A stretch of 64,000 nucleotides of DNA, from positions 124,001-188,000 of the forward strand of contig CALYLO010000012.1 in the NCBI GenBank assembly GCA_944800085.1. The letters run 5' to 3'. The notes under the pieces were generated by a model that saw only the letters and a list, made by a program, of their open reading frames with translations, was not told the origin of the DNA and ran no database searches. The DNA is from Paenibacillus melissococcoides. GTDB lineage: Bacteria > Bacillota > Bacilli > Paenibacillales > Paenibacillaceae. The position numbers and the translations under genes are program-made. This document shows positions 61,035 through 64,000 of the stretch, one piece after another; within the stretch, counting starts at the first letter, position 1, and every line of letters begins with the position of its first letter.

Positions 61035-61456
61035 TTTGTATCCGGAGGGCTTGCGCAGCGCCCTGCCGCCGAATTGACCCCAGGTTAGTTGAACGCAGCC
61101 GCCCCAGCTTCCGTTAGGTGCGGATATTCGACGCATGCATCCCGCAACAACGGTCCCTCAACGATGAATCTTACACCATTCTCTCTAAGCTGATAGTAAT
61201 AATAGGCTTTACCTCTCTGGATTTACATTCGAACGAATATGTCTATATTGCCACAAAAGCTTCTTTGAAATGCTTCTATTATCCCGTCGCGATGAATAAA
61301 ATATAACGATATGTCCATTGGCCGCTTTGCAAAAAGGAATACAAATTATGCCAGGAATTGCATAGACGGGGTTGGCAGGTTTTGTTATAATTGTGGCGGG
61401 TTTTATAACAATTGAATACAGGATTGTCTATAATACGATAAGCTGCGACGGAGGGG
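61035..61456 (+). promoter_or_regulatory. Intergenic region and promoter of the nuo operon
   Basis: No gene is supported. Near its end an extended -10, TGTTATAAT (61382-61390), and a second TATAAT (61429-61434) precede nuoA. The later box has a TTGAAT only 11 bases upstream, too close for a normal promoter. Confidence 0.45.
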
Positions 61457-61831
61457 ATGTCTTTGGAGTACATCAACAATTACGTCATCGTGGCCATTTT
61501 TGTCGGACTCGGTATTTTTCTGCCGGTGGCCGCTCTGACAGCGGGCCGGCTGCTCAGGCCGAAGAAGCCGACAGACATGAAACAAACAACGTATGAAAGC
61601 GGTAACGATCCGGTTGGTGTGGGACAAGTTCGATTTAACATCCGGTATTATTTGTTTGCGCTTATGTTTGTCATTTTCGATGTGGAAACCGTTTTCTTGT
61701 ACCCGTGGGCGGTTGCGTACAAGCAGCTTGGCCTGTTCGCGCTGATTGAGATGCTGATTTTTGTCGGATTGTTATTGGTTGGATTAATTTACGCCTGGAA
61801 AAAGAAGGTGTTTCGATGGGATTCTCTTTAG
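61457..61831 (+). CDS. nuoA: NADH-quinone oxidoreductase subunit A
   Basis: 124 residues, three membrane helices. Motifs: YESGNDPVGVGQVRFNIRYY and LMFVIFDVETVFLYPWAVAY, the conserved quinone-channel loop and helix of NuoA. ATG 61457 touches its GGAGGGG site; TTG 61463, six bases on, may be the true start. It overlaps nuoB by 16 bases. Confidence 0.94.
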   Translation: MSLEYINNYVIVAIFVGLGIFLPVAALTAGRLLRPKKPTDMKQTTYESGNDPVGVGQVRFNIRYYLFALMFVIFDVETVFLYPWAVAYKQLGLFALIEMLIFVGLLLVGLIYAWKKKVFRWDSL

Positions 61832-62334
61832 AGTCAATCACGTTGGAAGAACGGCAGGAACTGGAACGCAATGTCTTTTTCGGCACGCTGGAGCAACTGA
61901 AGGGGTGGGCACGCAGCAACTCGCTATGGCCGCTGACGTTCGGTCTCGCCTGTTGCGCAATCGAGATGATGGGCACCGGCGCCTCGCACTATGATCTGGA
62001 CCGCTTCGGCGTCATATTCCGTACCTCTCCCCGCCAGTCGGACGTCATGATCGTGTCCGGAACGGTAACGAAGAAAATGGGGCCGCTATTGAGACGGCTG
62101 TACGATCAGATGCCTGAGCCGAAATGGGTGATCGCCATGGGCTCCTGCGCGACGGCCGGCGGACCTTACGTCAAATCGTACTCGGTTATTAAAGGCGTCG
62201 ATCAGATTGTGCCGGTCGATATTTACATACCGGGTTGCCCGCCGAATCCGGCGGCATTGATTTACGGCATTAACAAACTGCAAGCGAAAATCCGCTACGA
62301 AGCGAAGACCGGAAAGCGGGTGACGGATGCGTGA
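61816..62334 (+). CDS. nuoB: NADH-quinone oxidoreductase subunit B
   Basis: 172 residues. The N2 iron-sulfur cluster ligands are visible: LTFGLACCAIEMMGTG, VIAMGSCATAGGPY and IYIPGCPPNPAALIYG. It carries electrons to quinone in the peripheral arm. Overlaps nuoA and nuoC. Confidence 0.97.
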   Translation: MGFSLESITLEERQELERNVFFGTLEQLKGWARSNSLWPLTFGLACCAIEMMGTGASHYDLDRFGVIFRTSPRQSDVMIVSGTVTKKMGPLLRRLYDQMPEPKWVIAMGSCATAGGPYVKSYSVIKGVDQIVPVDIYIPGCPPNPAALIYGINKLQAKIRYEAKTGKRVTDA

Positions 62335-63540
62335 GCAAGAAGAAGAAGGATCGGGGGGCGGTTCAGCCGCCGCAAAAAGCCGAGAAGGAAAAGAAAACGG
62401 AACAGGCTGTGAAAGAAGAACTAACCGAAAAAAACGAAAAGACGGTAAAAGAAGCGCAAGCTGAACAAAGTGAAAAGATGGTAAAGAAAGAGCGGAAGGA
62501 CGAAGCGGAAAAGTTAGTAGAGGAAGAGAAGGCGGAAAAATCCGGTAAGACCGGGATGGCCGTGAAAGTTGAGGCAACTTCTTCCGCACAAGAAGGGAAG
62601 GAGGCAGGACAAGCGGAACCGTCCGCGGCTGCATCGGGGGAAGGAGAGACAGCGGTGGAGCCGGTGAAGCGAGCGGCCAAGGGAACGAGGCCGCAAGAAG
62701 AGCCGGTATCCGCTTCGGAAGGCGCTGCGGAAGAGCCGAAGACGGAGCCCGCGAAGGAAGCGGCATCTCCGTCCGCTGAGAGTGCGCCGCCTGACGTGGA
62801 GGCGAGCGAACGCGCCGAAGCCGGTGTGCGAACCCGCCGCGGCAGAACCGGCCGCGCCGGCGGACAAGGCGAAGCGCGCGCCGCTCAGCGAGGAGGAGAA
62901 GGCCGCCCGCCTGAAAGCGGCGGAGGAACGGCGCGCCGCGGGAGCCGCAGGCGAACGGCCTGCCCGGACGGCGGCTGCCGCAGCCGGCGCCAAGCCCGAG
63001 CGGCCGGCACGCTTGCCGCGGGCGAAGGCGAGCGACGAGCCGCCGAAGCCGAAGGAGCCTTCCCCGAAGCAGCCTATACTTGATGCGCTGGTTGCCCTGC
63101 TGAAGGCGGAGGTGGCCGCGGATGCGGTGGAGGAGGCCGTCATTAACGAAGAGAACGGGCATTTGCCGACGATTACCGTGAAGAATGAGCATTGGTTGGC
63201 CTGCGCGCGGCTGCTTCGGCATCACCCGGAGTGGTCCTGCCATTACTTGCGGAATCTGGCCGGCGTAGACCGCGAGACGCATCTCGAGGTTGTGTATTAT
63301 TTGATCAATTTATCCACGAAGGCCGAAGCGGCCGTTCACGTCAAAACGGATCGGGAACAGCCGTCTATTGCTTCGGTCACGCCGATCTGGCCCACCGCGA
63401 ATTGGTGTGAACGGGAAGTGTATGATCTGCTGGGCATCGATTTTCCCGGGCATCCCGATTTGCGCCGCATCATGATGCCGGACGATTGGGTCGGCCACCC
63501 GCTGCGCAAAGACTATGAGCCGTTGGATTCGGAGGTGTAA
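62331..63540 (+). CDS. nuoC: NADH-quinone oxidoreductase subunit C with long charged N-terminal extension; apparent frameshift
   Basis: A GTG at 62331 overlaps the nuoB stop and opens a Lys/Glu/Ala-rich frame that stays sense-like to about 62820, then turns Arg/Gly-rich and stops at 63083. The conserved NuoC domain is in the next frame (open from 62782 or earlier to 63540): EKAARLKAAEERR, PKPKEPSPKQPILDALVALL, WSCHYLRNLAGVDRETHLEV, and the signature WCEREVYDLLGIDFPGHPDL. Charged N-terminal extensions are normal for Paenibacillus NuoC, so both parts belong together and one extra base (or two missing) lies between about 62700 and 62840. Mutation and sequence error are both possible; no good ribosome site precedes 62782. 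Confidence 0.8.
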
Positions 63541-63546
63541 TCCCCC

Positions 63547-64000
63547 TTGATTCGCACAGAAGAACTGCTCTTGAACGTCGGTCCTCAGCATCCGAGCACG
63601 CATGGCGTTTTTCGCATTGTCGTGAAGCTTGACGGCGAAGTGATCAAGGAAGCCACCCCCGTGATGGGTTACCTGCACCGGGGGACGGAGAAGCTGGCCG
63701 AGAACCTCAACTACACGCAAATTATCCCTTACACTGATAGAATGGACTATGTGTCCGCGATGACGAATAACTATGTGCTTGTTCACGCCGTCGAGAAAAT
63801 GATGCAGCTCGAAATACCCGAACGAGCCGAATTTCTCCGCCTGATCGTAATGGAGCTGCAGCGCGTGGCCAGTCATCTCGTCTGGTGGGGCACCTACCTG
63901 CTGGACATCGGGGCGATGAGCCCGTTCCTGTATGCGTTCCGCGATCGCGAAATTATCATCGATCTGTTCAACGAGCTGTGCGGAGCGCGGTTGACGTACA
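63547..64000 (+). CDS. nuoD: NADH-quinone oxidoreductase subunit D (3' end beyond window)
   Basis: 151 codons present. From TTG 63547, ten bases after GGAGGTG: LLLNVGPQHPSTHGVFRIVV, the NuoD/NuoH hydrogenase-like opening that forms the quinone site, and VMGYLHRGTEKLAENLNYTQ. It is read in step with nuoC and continues past the window. Confidence 0.96.
   Translation, partial: MIRTEELLLNVGPQHPSTHGVFRIVVKLDGEVIKEATPVMGYLHRGTEKLAENLNYTQIIPYTDRMDYVSAMTNNYVLVHAVEKMMQLEIPERAEFLRLIVMELQRVASHLVWWGTYLLDIGAMSPFLYAFRDREIIIDLFNELCGARLTY

Overview
The window is a chromosomal stretch from a Gram-positive, endospore-forming member of the Bacillales, most likely Paenibacillus or a close relative. Evidence: spoIIR is present; the run ychF-prfA-prmC-spoIIR-tsaC-mntP-ywlE-rpiB-ywlG-glyA-upp-(mnaA)-atp follows the Bacillus subtilis 310-degree order; a nuo (complex I) operon follows atp directly, as in Paenibacillaceae; ribosome-binding sites are strong and AGGAGG-like with frequent TTG/GTG starts; and coding DNA is rather GC-rich. 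No rRNA, tRNA or CRISPR array was seen.

Region 1 (1-7.4 kb, accessory): the 3' end of a LacI-type regulator, then a carbohydrate ABC importer (binding lipoprotein plus two permeases, no ATPase) whose operon is split by an IS110-family element. A complete type III toxin-antitoxin locus follows: promoter, three 39-nt antitoxin repeats, leaky terminator, toxN. A frameshifted XRE-type regulator faces it.

Region 2 (7.5-21 kb): a glycan-utilisation locus. It has a YesM-type histidine kinase, an interrupted yjiH gene, a deleted second copy of the kinase, a YesN-type response regulator, an Lpl-type ABC importer, and GH125 and GH38 alpha-mannosidases. Together these suggest sensing, import and cytoplasmic trimming of alpha-mannose-containing oligosaccharides.

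Region 3 (21-40.5 kb, mixed metabolism): M24 peptidase, orphan TorD-like chaperone, cardiolipin synthase, Fur-controlled siderophore ATPase with a cysteine-rich tail, L-serine dehydratase (sdaAB-sdaAA), type 2 IPP isomerase (fni), an ECF vitamin-type transporter, an IS1182-family element, a sodium:neurotransmitter-type symporter, a secreted triple-repeat protein and an alpha-helical protein of unknown role. Dispersed CTGCA-rich intergenic repeats lie at four places here.

Region 4 (40.9-64 kb, core genome): translation-termination genes (prfA, prmC), sporulation signal spoIIR, tRNA t6A synthesis (tsaC), Mn efflux (mntP), protein-arginine phosphatase (ywlE), a ZTP riboswitch with its own promoter, rpiB-ywlG-glyA, upp, mnaA, the complete F1Fo ATP synthase operon (atpZ-I-B-E-F-H-A-G-D-C) and the start of the complex I operon (nuoA-B-C-D, nuoD running off the end). 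nuoC carries an apparent frameshift in its low-complexity N-terminal extension.

The strongest discoveries are the ToxIN-type locus at 5.7-6.5 kb, the relic of a second kinase gene with its conserved promoter/operator at 11.2 kb, a shared 14-bp operator motif at three promoters, the ZTP riboswitch separated from rpiB-ywlG-glyA by a repeat-like block, and several genes broken by single events (yjiH, XRE gene, nuoC).
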